From assembly GCA_036343175.1 (NCBI GenBank), contig JAZASR010000006.1:34720-98719 (forward strand): a stretch of DNA of 64,000 nt, read 5' to 3'. This DNA is from JAEEJA01 sp036343175 (GTDB lineage Bacteria; Bacillota; Clostridia; Lachnospirales; Lachnospiraceae). The number at the start of each line of letters is the position of its first letter. Within the stretch, counting starts at the first letter, position 1. The translations under genes and the position numbers were made by a program. Shown piece after piece: positions 52,392 to 61,601 of this stretch. The notes below the pieces were generated by a model. The model was not told where the DNA came from and ran no database searches. It saw only the letters and a program-made list of their open reading frames with translations.

Positions 52392-53315
52392 ATGGAAAGA
52401 TTTATTAATAAGCTTGAAAGCCGATTCGGAAAATATGCAGTTCATGATCTGATAAAGTATCTGATGATGATCTATTGCGCTGGTGCAGCTATCGGCCTGC
52501 TAACCCAGATGGGCGCCATCCCGGATATATATGATATGTTCTTAAGTCTCAATGTGCAGAAGATAATGCATGGCCAGGTATGGAGAATATTTACCTACCT
52601 GATAGAGCCATATGGCTTCACTTCTATCGGGGGAGCCGGGATCATCATTGATATCATATTCTTCCTATTCCAGGTAGGCTGCTTCTTCCTGTTCGGCAGA
52701 AGCCTTGAAAATGCGTGGGGAGCCTTTCGCTTCAACCTTTATTTTATATTTGGCTGGTTTTTAAATATCGCTGCAGCATTTATCATGTATTTCACACCTC
52801 TGCATCCTGCTTCATACCAGTCTGGTTTCCAATATATATACTGGTCAATGTTTTTCGCATTTGCTTATCTGTATCCGGATGTTAAGCTTGCTCTTTACGG
52901 CATTATACCTATAAAGGTCAAGTGGCTGGCCTACCTTGACGGCCTGTTCCTTGCCTATCAGATAATAGCCAATCTTATGAATGGAATAAAATTCATGGCG
53001 GCAGGCGGTATTTATAAGGCTTATGCCTCAGTATATTTCTCGGCAGCGCTCGCTGTAATAGTATCTCTGCTTAATTTCTTCATATTCTTCTCACTGGAAT
53101 ATAAGAAGAGACACGGCAGTTTTACGGAACGTCAGAGAAGAAAGGCTTTCAATGCAAAAACAGCCCGTCAGGGAAAGATGCCGCTTCACAGGTGCGCTAT
53201 CTGCGGCAGGACCGAGCTTGACGATCCGAACCTGACGTTCAGATACTGCTCAAAGTGCAACGGCAATTACGAATATTGTCAGGACCATCTTTTTACACAC
53301 AGGCATGTGCAGTGA
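52392..53315 (+). CDS. Derlin/rhomboid-like membrane protein with C-terminal zinc ribbon
   Basis: A 307-residue membrane protein with about six hydrophobic helices. The WR pair in HGQVWRIFTYLI, the FGRSLENAWG segment and the YPDVKLALYGIIPIK turn recall derlins, the proteolytically inactive relatives of rhomboids. No GxSG serine motif is present. The C-terminus is soluble with CAIC, CSKC and late Cys/His residues (YCQDHLFTH), probably binding zinc. AAAAGGAG precedes ATG 52392; the in-frame ATG at 52362 lacks an SD. A protein glycosyltransferase gene follows after 25 bases, so a role in membrane-protein handling is possible (inference). Confidence 0.7.
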   Translation: MERFINKLESRFGKYAVHDLIKYLMMIYCAGAAIGLLTQMGAIPDIYDMFLSLNVQKIMHGQVWRIFTYLIEPYGFTSIGGAGIIIDIIFFLFQVGCFFLFGRSLENAWGAFRFNLYFIFGWFLNIAAAFIMYFTPLHPASYQSGFQYIYWSMFFAFAYLYPDVKLALYGIIPIKVKWLAYLDGLFLAYQIIANLMNGIKFMAAGGIYKAYASVYFSAALAVIVSLLNFFIFFSLEYKKRHGSFTERQRRKAFNAKTARQGKMPLHRCAICGRTELDDPNLTFRYCSKCNGNYEYCQDHLFTHRHVQ

Positions 53316-53340
53316 GAAACTCGATCAGGAAGTATCATAA

Positions 53341-56300
53341 ATGAAATGGATAGCAATAATTGATGTTTTATATACAATAACAGCCTGCTGGCTTTTCTTT
53401 CCGGTCTTAAGGACCTTGAAGCCATATGCGGGTAAACTGACGGCCGGCCGGAATGATCTCTCTTCTGGGAAAAATAATTCCGGGGCAGGATCAGATAACA
53501 GATCTGATAAGAAACTTAATGATCCATATCGGACTTTCGGGACGACCCTGATGACGATCGTGCTTGTAATGGCTTTTCTGGTCAGGATCCTGATAATATT
53601 TGTCACTTCGGTCAATCATTATTACGGCTACAAGACTGACATGGACTGCTTTACTTATTGGGCAGATTATGTTTTCAAGGGTGGTTTTGGCAATTTCTAT
53701 AATACAGATGTATTTACGGATTATCCGCCGGGGTATATTTATCTTTTATGGATCCCGGGAGCCATAAGGAACATTCTGCATCTGCAGGCTTATGATGTAT
53801 TAAACGTTATACTTATCAAGCTTCCGTCAGTTATCAGTGATATCCTGACAGGATATATTATTTATAAGGCAGCCTCCGGGAGGTTTAATTACAGCGGAGC
53901 GGCCATCGTGACAGCTCTTTACCTTTTCTGCCCGTCTGTTATCCTCGATGGAACCGTCTGGGGACAGACCGATGCTGTATTTACCCTGGGTGTGGTTCTT
54001 TTCATATGGCTGATAACAGAAAAAAAGCTTATACCGGCTTATTTCGTATATATGGCAGCAGTACTTATAAAGCCGCAGACTATCATATTTACACCGGTAC
54101 TGATATTTGCAGTGCTGAATGAGCTGATATTCAAGGACTTTGAATTAAAACGATTCTTAAAGCATCTGGGAATATTTATTTCAGCAGCAGCTTCAGCATT
54201 TATTGCAATAATGCCTTATGGACTGAAGAGTGCCCTTTCCCAGTATATTTCAACTGTAGGCTCATACAGGTACGCATCTACGAATGCCTATAACTTCTGG
54301 ACCCTTATAGGCCGCAATTGGAAACCTCAGACCGACAGGCTTTTTGGACTTACCTGCCAGACCTGGGGAGCTGCTGCTATTGTTCTCACTGTTATTTTAG
54401 CATTTGTCATTTTTTACCGATTGAGGAATGAGGAACATGTCTATTTCATTTCAGCTGCATTCATCATCTGCATGGTATTTACCTTTGCGGTCAGGATGCA
54501 TGAGAGATACATATTCCCGGCACTGGCGCTTCTGTCTCTGACCTTCGTGATGAAGCCTGTTCTGGATCATTTTCTGCTATATATATTCGTGGCATTTTTT
54601 AGCTTCATGAATATGGCCCACGTACTTTTCTTTTATGATCCGAATAATTATGATTTTCATAATAAGATCTTTTATATAGTCGGAGGGCTGACCGTATTTA
54701 CGGCACTTATTTTCCTGGCTGTATCTGTTCATGAGGCGGTTGATCCGGCTGCGATAAGCTTTGATCCTGCAGATGACCTTGAAACTGAAGGATCGGAAGA
54801 ATTATCTGATAATGATAAGAGATCAGCTGGTAAATATTCTGAAAAGAAGGGGAATAAGCATAAGTCTTCAGCAAAGTCAGCAGGCATCAGAAAGTCGAAA
54901 AATAAAAAGTCATACGGTCTGACGGGTGCGGTATTAAAGCTCATAAAGAATAGCAGACCGGCACATAAAGCACAGGTAACTCCTTCAGAAAAGACTGTTA
55001 ATATGACACGCAGGGACTGGATTATAGTCTGTGTCATTGCAGCTGTATACGCGGCCATATCCTTCTATCATCTGGGGGACAGGATCGCGCCTGAGACCAC
55101 ATATTCGGTAGTAAAAGAGGGTGATGTTACTGTTGACTTCGGAAAGGATGTTAATGTAGGCGCCATCTGGACATACCTGGGATACAAGAACGATGCTCTC
55201 TATACATTGGAATACATGCCTGATGGAGGTGTCTGGACTTCATTTAACGCAGAGGGCAATCCATGGGATACAGGAGGCGTATTTGCCTGGGAAACGGAAA
55301 ATCTGGGAGTTACAGCCCGCTATATCCGTCTTGCCCCGGCTAAGGATAATACAGAGGATTCCATTTGTGAGCTTGTATTCACAGATCCTGATGGAAAAGA
55401 GCTTGAGCCGGTCAACAAGGGCGATTATCCTGAACTCTTCGATGAGCAGGATCTTTTCAGCGGGGCAAAGACCAATCTTAATTCCACATTCTTTGATGAA
55501 GTCTACCATGGCAGGACAGCCTATGAGATGATCCACGGTCTCTATTGCTATGAAAATACTCATCCGCCTCTTGGCAAGGAACTTATAGCCGTCGGCATAC
55601 TTATGTTCGGGATGAATCCGTTTGGCTGGAGATTCATGGGCAATATACTGGGTATCCTGATGGTATTTGTCATGTATCTCTTTGCAAAACAGTTCTTCCG
55701 GAAAACCGACATCGCGACAGCTGCGACCCTGCTCTTTACATTCGACTTCATGCACTTCGTACAGACCAGGATAGCGACGATCGACGTATTTGTTGTATTC
55801 TTCATCATGCTGTCATATTATTTCATGTATCTGTATATTACCAAGTCATTCTATGATACGAAGCTTAAGAAGACATTCATACCGCTGCTTTTTTGCGGAA
55901 CGGCAATGGGGCTTTCCATAGCCAGCAAATGGACAGGCATATACAGTGCAGCTGGTCTTGCCATCATAATATTCATATCATTTGGAAAGAGGATAGCAGA
56001 GTACTATTATGCTCTTAAGGATCCGGAAGGCGTGACGAATGGCATTGCCCATGAGACTATTATCAGGCAATATAAGGGTAATATGCTGAAGACCATAGGC
56101 TTCTGCGTACTTGTGTTCATACTGCTTCCGCTTATCATCTACTGTCTGTCTTATATTCCATTCAATGATGGATCGGACAGGGGATTCTTCCGGAAGATAA
56201 TTGCAGCACAGTACACAATGTACAATTATCATGCCCATCTGAATGCCACTCACCCGTTTTCATCCTGGTGGTACCAGTGGCCGATCATGTACCGGCCGAT

Positions 56301-56742
56301 ATGGTATTATTCGAGGGTCCTTCCAAATGGTTTGAGAGAAGGCATAAGCGCATTTGGCAACCCTCTGGTCTGGTGGGCGGGCATTCCTGCATCGCTTATC
56401 GTCCTTTACTGGGCTTTAGTGAAACGTGATAAGAGATCGATCTTCCTGTCGATCGGATATCTGGTTCAGTATGCCCCATGGTTCCTTGTAACGAGGATCG
56501 TATTCATATATCATTATTTTCCAAGTGTACCATTCGTTACCATGTCGCTTGCATACTGCTTTGATAAGCTTATTGAAAAGAACAGGAGATTTAAGAAGCC
56601 TGTGTACATATACACGGCTCTTGCGATAGTTATGTTCGTGGTATTCTACCCTGTGCTCTCGGGATACCCGATCAGTGCAGAATATGGAAAGCACCTTAAA
56701 TGGTTCAAGTCATGGGTGCTCCTGGATACGTGGACAAAGTAA
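53341..56742 (+). CDS. Double GT-C glycosyltransferase: GT87-like half fused to PMT
   Basis: A 1133-residue polytopic membrane protein. The first half (about 1-475) is a GT-C transferase with acidic motif TDMDCFTYWADYV and YPPGYIYLLW. A charged linker (about 478-552) leads to a second half of the protein O-mannosyltransferase type: a membrane helix, an extracytoplasmic beta-rich domain (about 587-697) resembling a carbohydrate-binding F5/8 module, the catalytic FFDEVYHGR motif (about 718) and further helices. PMTs move mannose from a polyprenyl phosphate to secreted proteins. The two halves may use one lipid donor or act in sequence (inference). AGGAAG precedes the ATG. Confidence 0.85.
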   Translation: MKWIAIIDVLYTITACWLFFPVLRTLKPYAGKLTAGRNDLSSGKNNSGAGSDNRSDKKLNDPYRTFGTTLMTIVLVMAFLVRILIIFVTSVNHYYGYKTDMDCFTYWADYVFKGGFGNFYNTDVFTDYPPGYIYLLWIPGAIRNILHLQAYDVLNVILIKLPSVISDILTGYIIYKAASGRFNYSGAAIVTALYLFCPSVILDGTVWGQTDAVFTLGVVLFIWLITEKKLIPAYFVYMAAVLIKPQTIIFTPVLIFAVLNELIFKDFELKRFLKHLGIFISAAASAFIAIMPYGLKSALSQYISTVGSYRYASTNAYNFWTLIGRNWKPQTDRLFGLTCQTWGAAAIVLTVILAFVIFYRLRNEEHVYFISAAFIICMVFTFAVRMHERYIFPALALLSLTFVMKPVLDHFLLYIFVAFFSFMNMAHVLFFYDPNNYDFHNKIFYIVGGLTVFTALIFLAVSVHEAVDPAAISFDPADDLETEGSEELSDNDKRSAGKYSEKKGNKHKSSAKSAGIRKSKNKKSYGLTGAVLKLIKNSRPAHKAQVTPSEKTVNMTRRDWIIVCVIAAVYAAISFYHLGDRIAPETTYSVVKEGDVTVDFGKDVNVGAIWTYLGYKNDALYTLEYMPDGGVWTSFNAEGNPWDTGGVFAWETENLGVTARYIRLAPAKDNTEDSICELVFTDPDGKELEPVNKGDYPELFDEQDLFSGAKTNLNSTFFDEVYHGRTAYEMIHGLYCYENTHPPLGKELIAVGILMFGMNPFGWRFMGNILGILMVFVMYLFAKQFFRKTDIATAATLLFTFDFMHFVQTRIATIDVFVVFFIMLSYYFMYLYITKSFYDTKLKKTFIPLLFCGTAMGLSIASKWTGIYSAAGLAIIIFISFGKRIAEYYYALKDPEGVTNGIAHETIIRQYKGNMLKTIGFCVLVFILLPLIIYCLSYIPFNDGSDRGFFRKIIAAQYTMYNYHAHLNATHPFSSWWYQWPIMYRPIWYYSRVLPNGLREGISAFGNPLVWWAGIPASLIVLYWALVKRDKRSIFLSIGYLVQYAPWFLVTRIVFIYHYFPSVPFVTMSLAYCFDKLIEKNRRFKKPVYIYTALAIVMFVVFYPVLSGYPISAEYGKHLKWFKSWVLLDTWTK

Positions 56743-56757
56743 AAAGAAAGGACGATT

Positions 56758-58272
56758 ATGAGCGCTAAAAAACCACATGGAAAGATCAGGCAGGCTGAAA
56801 AGTATACTGCAGATGATATGAGGAAGGCTGTAAAGAGCTATATCTCGCTTGTCAATGCTTCTGCAGTTCTTAAGCTTGGCTTTGAACATTATACATTCAC
56901 TGAGGAGCATATTGAAGGACTTAATGCCTTCTTTTCAGAAGCAGACCCTGAGATCCGCGAGTTTGAAAAGCTGTTGGGCGAGGTCTATGAAGTCCATAAT
57001 TATGGTCCCGATATACTCGACAGGATAGAGTCCCTTAGAAGGACTATTATCAGAGAAACCCATGTAATAACCGGCTACGCGGACCGTTTTGCCATCTTTG
57101 AATATGTCCTTAACCGTCTGGAGTACAATTTTAAGGACTACGACCCAAAGGATGAGTCGGAGGTAGTCCGTGCCCTGTTGGATTATATATTCGAGACAGA
57201 TGATAATATGATAGTCAACACCAGGATAATTTCTGTGATAGGTCAGCTCCCTGTCCGCATGACTAAAGGCCGCCTGTGTGACTTAGTACGCGATGCCTGC
57301 AGGGTGTACAAGGGCTCTGAAAAGACATCATTCGCAGATTTTGCTGATAACATACGCGAGGCAGCGGGACTCAGTCCGGTCAGTGATGAGTTTGCTTCAT
57401 TGAATAAATTCGGTGAAGAGCTTAAAAGTTTTGAAGAATATTCATTTGAGCATTGCGATAAGGAAAATTATGAGGGTTTTACTGACAGGCTTGAAACTGT
57501 GACAAATGAGCTCAAGTCCCTTTCTGATATCTGCACTGAACTTATAAGTATGGTGAATTCGCTTTATATTACCGTCCTTTCAGCACCACATGCGGTTCTG
57601 GTGAACCTTGATGACCCATCCGTCGTGCTTGTGCGCGCCGGCTATTCACTTTACAATGGCAATGATTCAGATGTATGGACAAAGTATCTTAAGCCTGCAT
57701 CTGATTCTGTCCAGGACAGGCTTGAAAGCCTTGATGATGTATTCATGGCTGTTGAAGGACGTCAGGAAGCAATAGGACAGCGTTCCGAGGCACTTTATTC
57801 CATTCTTGATACCATGATCGCCTCTCAGAGAGACGAATTTACAGCTGCATTCACATTTACAGATGAAGATGGTACTGAATTCAGGGGAGAAGACGTGATA
57901 CTTACCATTGACCGTCTTTCCAAGCTTGCAAGTTCAAGCGAGTTCATGAGCCTTGAAAAGGATGATGAGATCACCATAGGCAATCATAAGAAAGAGGAGA
58001 ACGATCCGGATCTTGCAGACGAGAAAATAGCTGATTCTGATTATATAGAGCACGAGGCTGACTTACTTGTCAAAGAGCTTAAGGACCGCATGTCAGAGGT
58101 AGAAAGGCCTGTCCGCCGCGCTATCATGTCATCTGTACTTGAGCGTCTTCCTGTATTCTTCCGGGAAGCAAAGGAAATCGCTGATTATATTCAGGATTCT
58201 CTTAAGTATTGTGACAATGAGAATGAGAAGCAGGCCTGCATGAATATGCTGATGATGCTGACAGAATCTTAA
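56758..58272 (+). CDS. Large helical protein of unknown function
   Basis: A 504-residue soluble, acidic, mainly alpha-helical protein (FEKLLGEVYEVHNYGPDILDR, then many short helices). No cysteine cluster, nucleotide loop or membrane segment is seen. AAAGAAAGGA precedes the ATG, 15 bases behind the glycosyltransferase gene, so it is probably in the same transcript. I do not recognise a family. The stop codon is inside the first copy of a 35-base direct repeat. Confidence 0.65.
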   Translation: MSAKKPHGKIRQAEKYTADDMRKAVKSYISLVNASAVLKLGFEHYTFTEEHIEGLNAFFSEADPEIREFEKLLGEVYEVHNYGPDILDRIESLRRTIIRETHVITGYADRFAIFEYVLNRLEYNFKDYDPKDESEVVRALLDYIFETDDNMIVNTRIISVIGQLPVRMTKGRLCDLVRDACRVYKGSEKTSFADFADNIREAAGLSPVSDEFASLNKFGEELKSFEEYSFEHCDKENYEGFTDRLETVTNELKSLSDICTELISMVNSLYITVLSAPHAVLVNLDDPSVVLVRAGYSLYNGNDSDVWTKYLKPASDSVQDRLESLDDVFMAVEGRQEAIGQRSEALYSILDTMIASQRDEFTAAFTFTDEDGTEFRGEDVILTIDRLSKLASSSEFMSLEKDDEITIGNHKKEENDPDLADEKIADSDYIEHEADLLVKELKDRMSEVERPVRRAIMSSVLERLPVFFREAKEIADYIQDSLKYCDNENEKQACMNMLMMLTES

Positions 58273-58360
58273 CTTTTTACCTGCAGAATGCCATGAACGG
58301 AATTGATATAAGCAATTATCAGCGCGCTGACAGAATCTTAACTTTTTACCTGCAGAATGC
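58257..58360 (+). repeat. 35-base perfect direct repeat spanning a stop codon
   Basis: Bases 58257-58291 (starting GCTGACAGAATCTTAACT) recur identically at 58326-58360, a 69-base period. The first copy includes the end and stop codon of the preceding gene. The rest of the gap to 58509 shows nothing beyond the next ribosome binding site. Confidence 0.9.
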
Positions 58361-58509
58361 AGTATGGCATAAGCATTCTGCTTAGCTGTCATTCTTACAT
58401 CCACACTCTTAAAAGACATGAATGTATCCACTATATAAAAAGTGACCGGCAGATAGTCGTATTTATGCACTGCCGTCTAAAGGAGAAATAACAGGAAGGG
58501 GGCTTTTGT

Positions 58510-58842
58510 ATGCTCATTGTCAGTAAGAACGTGAGAATGGATGAAAAGATAGCAAAGCACAAGTCCCGCTATATCCGCCGATTGAATAAAAAGCATCCCG
58601 GCCTGATATATGTTATAACGGCCCCTGCAAATGACCTGAACCTTATGGATATATATTCGGGTGAAGAGGTCTATCTGTCTTTTATTAAGAGGGAAAGGGA
58701 CCTCAGGGTGATCGGCATAGCATCTTCCAGGGAAAGCGCGCTGGAGATGGTCCGCCAGATGACCGATGAGATATATAAGGAATACGGGACCATCGATGCC
58801 GAAGTCTTCAGAAAGGCATTGAGTCAGGAGGTGGAGTCATGA
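58510..58842 (+). CDS. Small hypothetical protein in the DUF2953/GerW cluster
   Basis: A 110-residue basic-to-neutral protein (KIAKHKSRYIRRLNKKHPGL, then a mixed alpha/beta part with RVIGIASSRESALEMV). No membrane segment. AGGAAGGGGG precedes the ATG. Its stop overlaps the start of the next gene by ATGA (58839-58842), so the products are likely made together. I do not recognise it; co-occurrence with DUF2953 and GerW suggests an envelope or sporulation-related setting. Confidence 0.65.
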   Translation: MLIVSKNVRMDEKIAKHKSRYIRRLNKKHPGLIYVITAPANDLNLMDIYSGEEVYLSFIKRERDLRVIGIASSRESALEMVRQMTDEIYKEYGTIDAEVFRKALSQEVES

Positions 58843-60014
58843 TATTTCTTCATATCCTGAAAATAACCGGCATAGTTCTGTTATGCATACTTGCATTTAT
58901 ATTGCTGGTCCTTCTATATATATTACTCGTTCCGATCGGTTACCGGATCTCTTATCATAACGCAGCCGGAGAGCTTGCGGCTGACATGATAAAAGCGGAA
59001 GCCTGCGTTCATACGCTGTTTAGAACAGTCAGATTCAGAGCAGGCCTTAAAGATGGCAGATCATTCAAAAGTCTTAAGATTCTGTGGATAGAGATATTCA
59101 GGAATGAAGATCAGAGTGATGATGAAAAAGAACCATCTCCCGATGCTGAAAAAAAGCAGAAAGAACCGCAGGAAACTGAAATTTTATCGGAAGACCTCTT
59201 CTATGATAACGATCATGATCTTGACCTGAACTTTCTTGAGAAGCAGGCTGGAATTTATAAAGATGACCCGGATCTTACAGCTGAAGCTGTCAAAAATCCG
59301 GAGACTCCTGGTAATACCGATGAGGATGAAGGATCGCCTGATACTGAAAAAGAAGAAGAGTGGACAGGTCTAATTGAGCGCGCTATAAGCTTTATCGATT
59401 CCTTTAACGGGAAATCATTGGAATTGCAGGAGAAGGCTGCAGATAAGTCCTGGCAGGCGATAGATGCAGTAAATAATGCGGCAGAAAAAACTGAACAGGC
59501 ATTTGAATATGTAAACAGAGCTCCTGAAAATATAGGGAAGGCTGCGGAAAACTTTGGAAATAAGGCAAAGGAAAGTGCTGATTCCGTAAAGGAAAAAGCA
59601 GGAAGCGCAAAGGATAAGGCTTTATCTGTTAAGAAAAAGGCAAAGCTTTCATATCGATTCATAAGCGGCAGGGCTGTTAAGGAGTTTGCGCCATTTGCTC
59701 TTAAAATTGTAAAGAAGCTGCTTCATCATGTCAGGATAAGAAAGCTTAAGGCAGATCTGAGGGTCGGTACAGGCGAACCGGATACTACAGGATATCTGAC
59801 TGGAGCAGTGGCTGCTTTATCAGCTGCTTTTAAGAAACATATCAGTTTCACGCCCGATTTTGAAAATGCGATTGCAAAAGGATATCTGGAATGCAGCGGC
59901 CATGTATGCCTGATAGTTCCGGTATTCTGCGGGCTGAAAGTGCTTTTCAGCAAAGAATTCAGACGATTTAAGAAGACATATAAAAAATACAGGAGACTTA
60001 TGAAGAAGGCGTAA
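58839..60014 (+). CDS. DUF2953 (YtfI-like) membrane-anchored protein
   Basis: A 391-residue protein with one N-terminal membrane helix (about 5-30), an acidic linker (about 85-180), a helical Ala/Lys/Glu-rich stretch (about 185-270, with repeats such as AAENFGNKAKESADSVKEKAG) and a conserved C-terminal region (GEPDTTGYLTGAVAALSAA; then FENAIAKGYLECSG). DUF2953 proteins stand next to gerW (ytfJ) in Bacillus and clostridia, as here. AGGAGGTGGAG precedes the ATG. The LEA-like helical stretch is longer than I expect for the family. Confidence 0.83.
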   Translation: MIFLHILKITGIVLLCILAFILLVLLYILLVPIGYRISYHNAAGELAADMIKAEACVHTLFRTVRFRAGLKDGRSFKSLKILWIEIFRNEDQSDDEKEPSPDAEKKQKEPQETEILSEDLFYDNDHDLDLNFLEKQAGIYKDDPDLTAEAVKNPETPGNTDEDEGSPDTEKEEEWTGLIERAISFIDSFNGKSLELQEKAADKSWQAIDAVNNAAEKTEQAFEYVNRAPENIGKAAENFGNKAKESADSVKEKAGSAKDKALSVKKKAKLSYRFISGRAVKEFAPFALKIVKKLLHHVRIRKLKADLRVGTGEPDTTGYLTGAVAALSAAFKKHISFTPDFENAIAKGYLECSGHVCLIVPVFCGLKVLFSKEFRRFKKTYKKYRRLMKKA

Positions 60015-60209
60015 AATAACCGCTTTACACCGGAAGATATATGGTATAGAATTTAATGAATAACAAGATGTTGTGGTTTTCCGACTTTTTGAGGCAATAT
60101 CACAGCAGCCTTAAGTTTGGGAGACATTTTAAAAACCAATGGATCCCGGGACTTTTGAGACCGATCAAAAAGAGTATGTAATAATCAATATACAACAAGG
60201 AGTGAAATT

Positions 60210-60581
60210 ATGGAGAACAACTTCAGCAATACCGTAACAGCGCTTTTTAAGGGTATGGAGGGCTTCCTCACGACAAAGACAGTCGTAGGGGATGCTGTAA
60301 AGTTCGATGATGGAACCATTATCCTGCCGCTTGTTGACGTAAGCTTCGGTATGGGAGCCGGTGCCTTCAGTGAGAATGGCAAGAAGGACAACGGCGGCGG
60401 AGGCATGGGCGGCAAGATCCAGCCATCAGCTATACTCGTTATCAGCAATGGAACTACAAGACTCGTAAATGTTAAGAACCAGTCAGCCATGACCAAGATC
60501 CTCGACATGGTTCCAGAATTATCAGCCAAACTTAAGAAAGACAAGAATAAAGATACAAAGAATGCTGAGTCAGAAGAATGA
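60210..60581 (+). CDS. GerW family protein (YtfJ)
   Basis: A 123-residue protein matching GerW/YtfJ, required in Bacillus for normal spore germination but also found in organisms not known to sporulate. The signature VSFGMGAGAF and the Gly-rich NGGGGMGGKIQPSAILVI are clear. ACAAGGAGTG precedes the ATG. The DUF2953 gene upstream at about 195 bases is its usual partner. Presence alone does not prove sporulation. Confidence 0.93.
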   Translation: MENNFSNTVTALFKGMEGFLTTKTVVGDAVKFDDGTIILPLVDVSFGMGAGAFSENGKKDNGGGGMGGKIQPSAILVISNGTTRLVNVKNQSAMTKILDMVPELSAKLKKDKNKDTKNAESEE

Positions 60582-60746
60582 GTTTAAAAAGCATTTGATC
60601 CAGGCTGTTATTTATAGAATACAGACCATTATTTATGATCTGTATGAGATCCGATACTTTGATGTCTGCTGATCATTCATGAAATGTGAGAATTATTCTG
60701 TCAGATCCCCGGCAAATTGACAGTTTTATCGTAATAAAAAAAGTTC

Positions 60747-60775
60747 TTGCAATAGTCTGATCATTTTGATAGAAT
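60747..60775 (+). promoter_or_regulatory. Sigma-A-type promoter of rpmB
   Basis: TTGCAA (60747-60752) and TAGAAT (60770-60775), 17 bases apart, about 48 bases before the rpmB start codon. The rest of the gap from 60582 is AT-rich with no ORF. Confidence 0.7.
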
Positions 60776-60823
60776 AGTATCGTTGCGTTTTTGGAAAAGA
60801 ACAATTCAAGGAGGTGCTTTTCG

Positions 60824-61009
60824 ATGGCAAAGTGTGCTATTTGTGGTAAGGGCGTACATTTCGGTAATGGCGTCAGCCATTCTCATAGAAGAAGCAACAG
60901 GATCTGGCAGTCAAACATCAAGACCGTAAAGGCCAATGTCAATGGTACTGTAAAGAGGATCCCTGTATGCACGAGATGCTTACGTTCAGGCAAAGTTGAG
61001 CGTGCCTGA
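60824..61009 (+). CDS. rpmB: 50S ribosomal protein L28
   Basis: A 61-residue ribosomal protein beginning MAKCAICGKGVHFGN, with SHRRSNRIWQSNIKTV and a CTRCLRSGKV end. The CAIC and CTRC pairs make it a zinc-binding (C+) form. CAAGGAGGTG precedes ATG 60824; the in-frame ATG at 60791 would put that SD inside the gene. It is a monocistronic unit with its own promoter and terminator. Confidence 0.96.
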   Translation: MAKCAICGKGVHFGNGVSHSHRRSNRIWQSNIKTVKANVNGTVKRIPVCTRCLRSGKVERA

Positions 61010-61027
61010 TGATATATAAGGCGAAGC

Positions 61028-61086
61028 AAAAGACCGGGACTATTACGGATGCTTTTAAAGCATCTGCATTAGTGCCGGTCTTTTAT
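61028..61086 (+). terminator. Long Rho-independent terminator after rpmB
   Basis: AAAAGACCGG ... CCGGTCTTTT with an inner stem GGATGC/GCATCT, the whole forming an extended hairpin with a T-run. Confidence 0.9.
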
Positions 61087-61114
61087 TTTACCGGAGATTA
61101 TAGGAGGAAAGCGT

Positions 61115-61474
61115 ATGAACGGCAGGATGAACACAGATATGGGCGGCATAACCATTAATAAAGACGTAATAGCTAACTATGCCGGGCTTGCGACTACAGA
61201 ATGCATGGGTGTAGTCGGAATGGCAGTTGTGAATATGCGCGACGGAGTCACAAGACTTCTTAAAAGGGAAAATGTCGATCAGGGCGTAGTTGTCAGTATC
61301 CATGACAATCAGATAGATATCAGGCTTCACATAATAGTGGCATATGGTGTCAGCATAAAGGCGGTGGCACAGAATGTGCTCCACAACGTAAAGAAGCGTA
61401 TAGAAGCATTTACCGGAATGGAAGTTGCACACATAAGTGTAATGGTAGATGGTGTAAAGATTGTTGATGATTGA
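61115..61474 (+). CDS. Asp23/Gls24 family envelope stress protein
   Basis: A 119-residue cytoplasmic protein of the Asp23 family. The block ITINKDVIANYAGLATTECMGVVGM is characteristic. It is usually found directly before the DAK2 gene, as here, and is linked with envelope and fatty-acid metabolism. ATAGGAGGA precedes the ATG. Confidence 0.93.
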   Translation: MNGRMNTDMGGITINKDVIANYAGLATTECMGVVGMAVVNMRDGVTRLLKRENVDQGVVVSIHDNQIDIRLHIIVAYGVSIKAVAQNVLHNVKKRIEAFTGMEVAHISVMVDGVKIVDD

Positions 61475-61601
61475 ATCCACATTTTTTGCTTTAAAAAAAA
61501 CAGCGGTTTGAACTTTTTACCTTGTATATTTTTTATTCGTAATTGACCGTGCATAAAGTTTTCGCCGCGAATATTCATATGACTGTTTAAGGAGAAATAA
61601 G

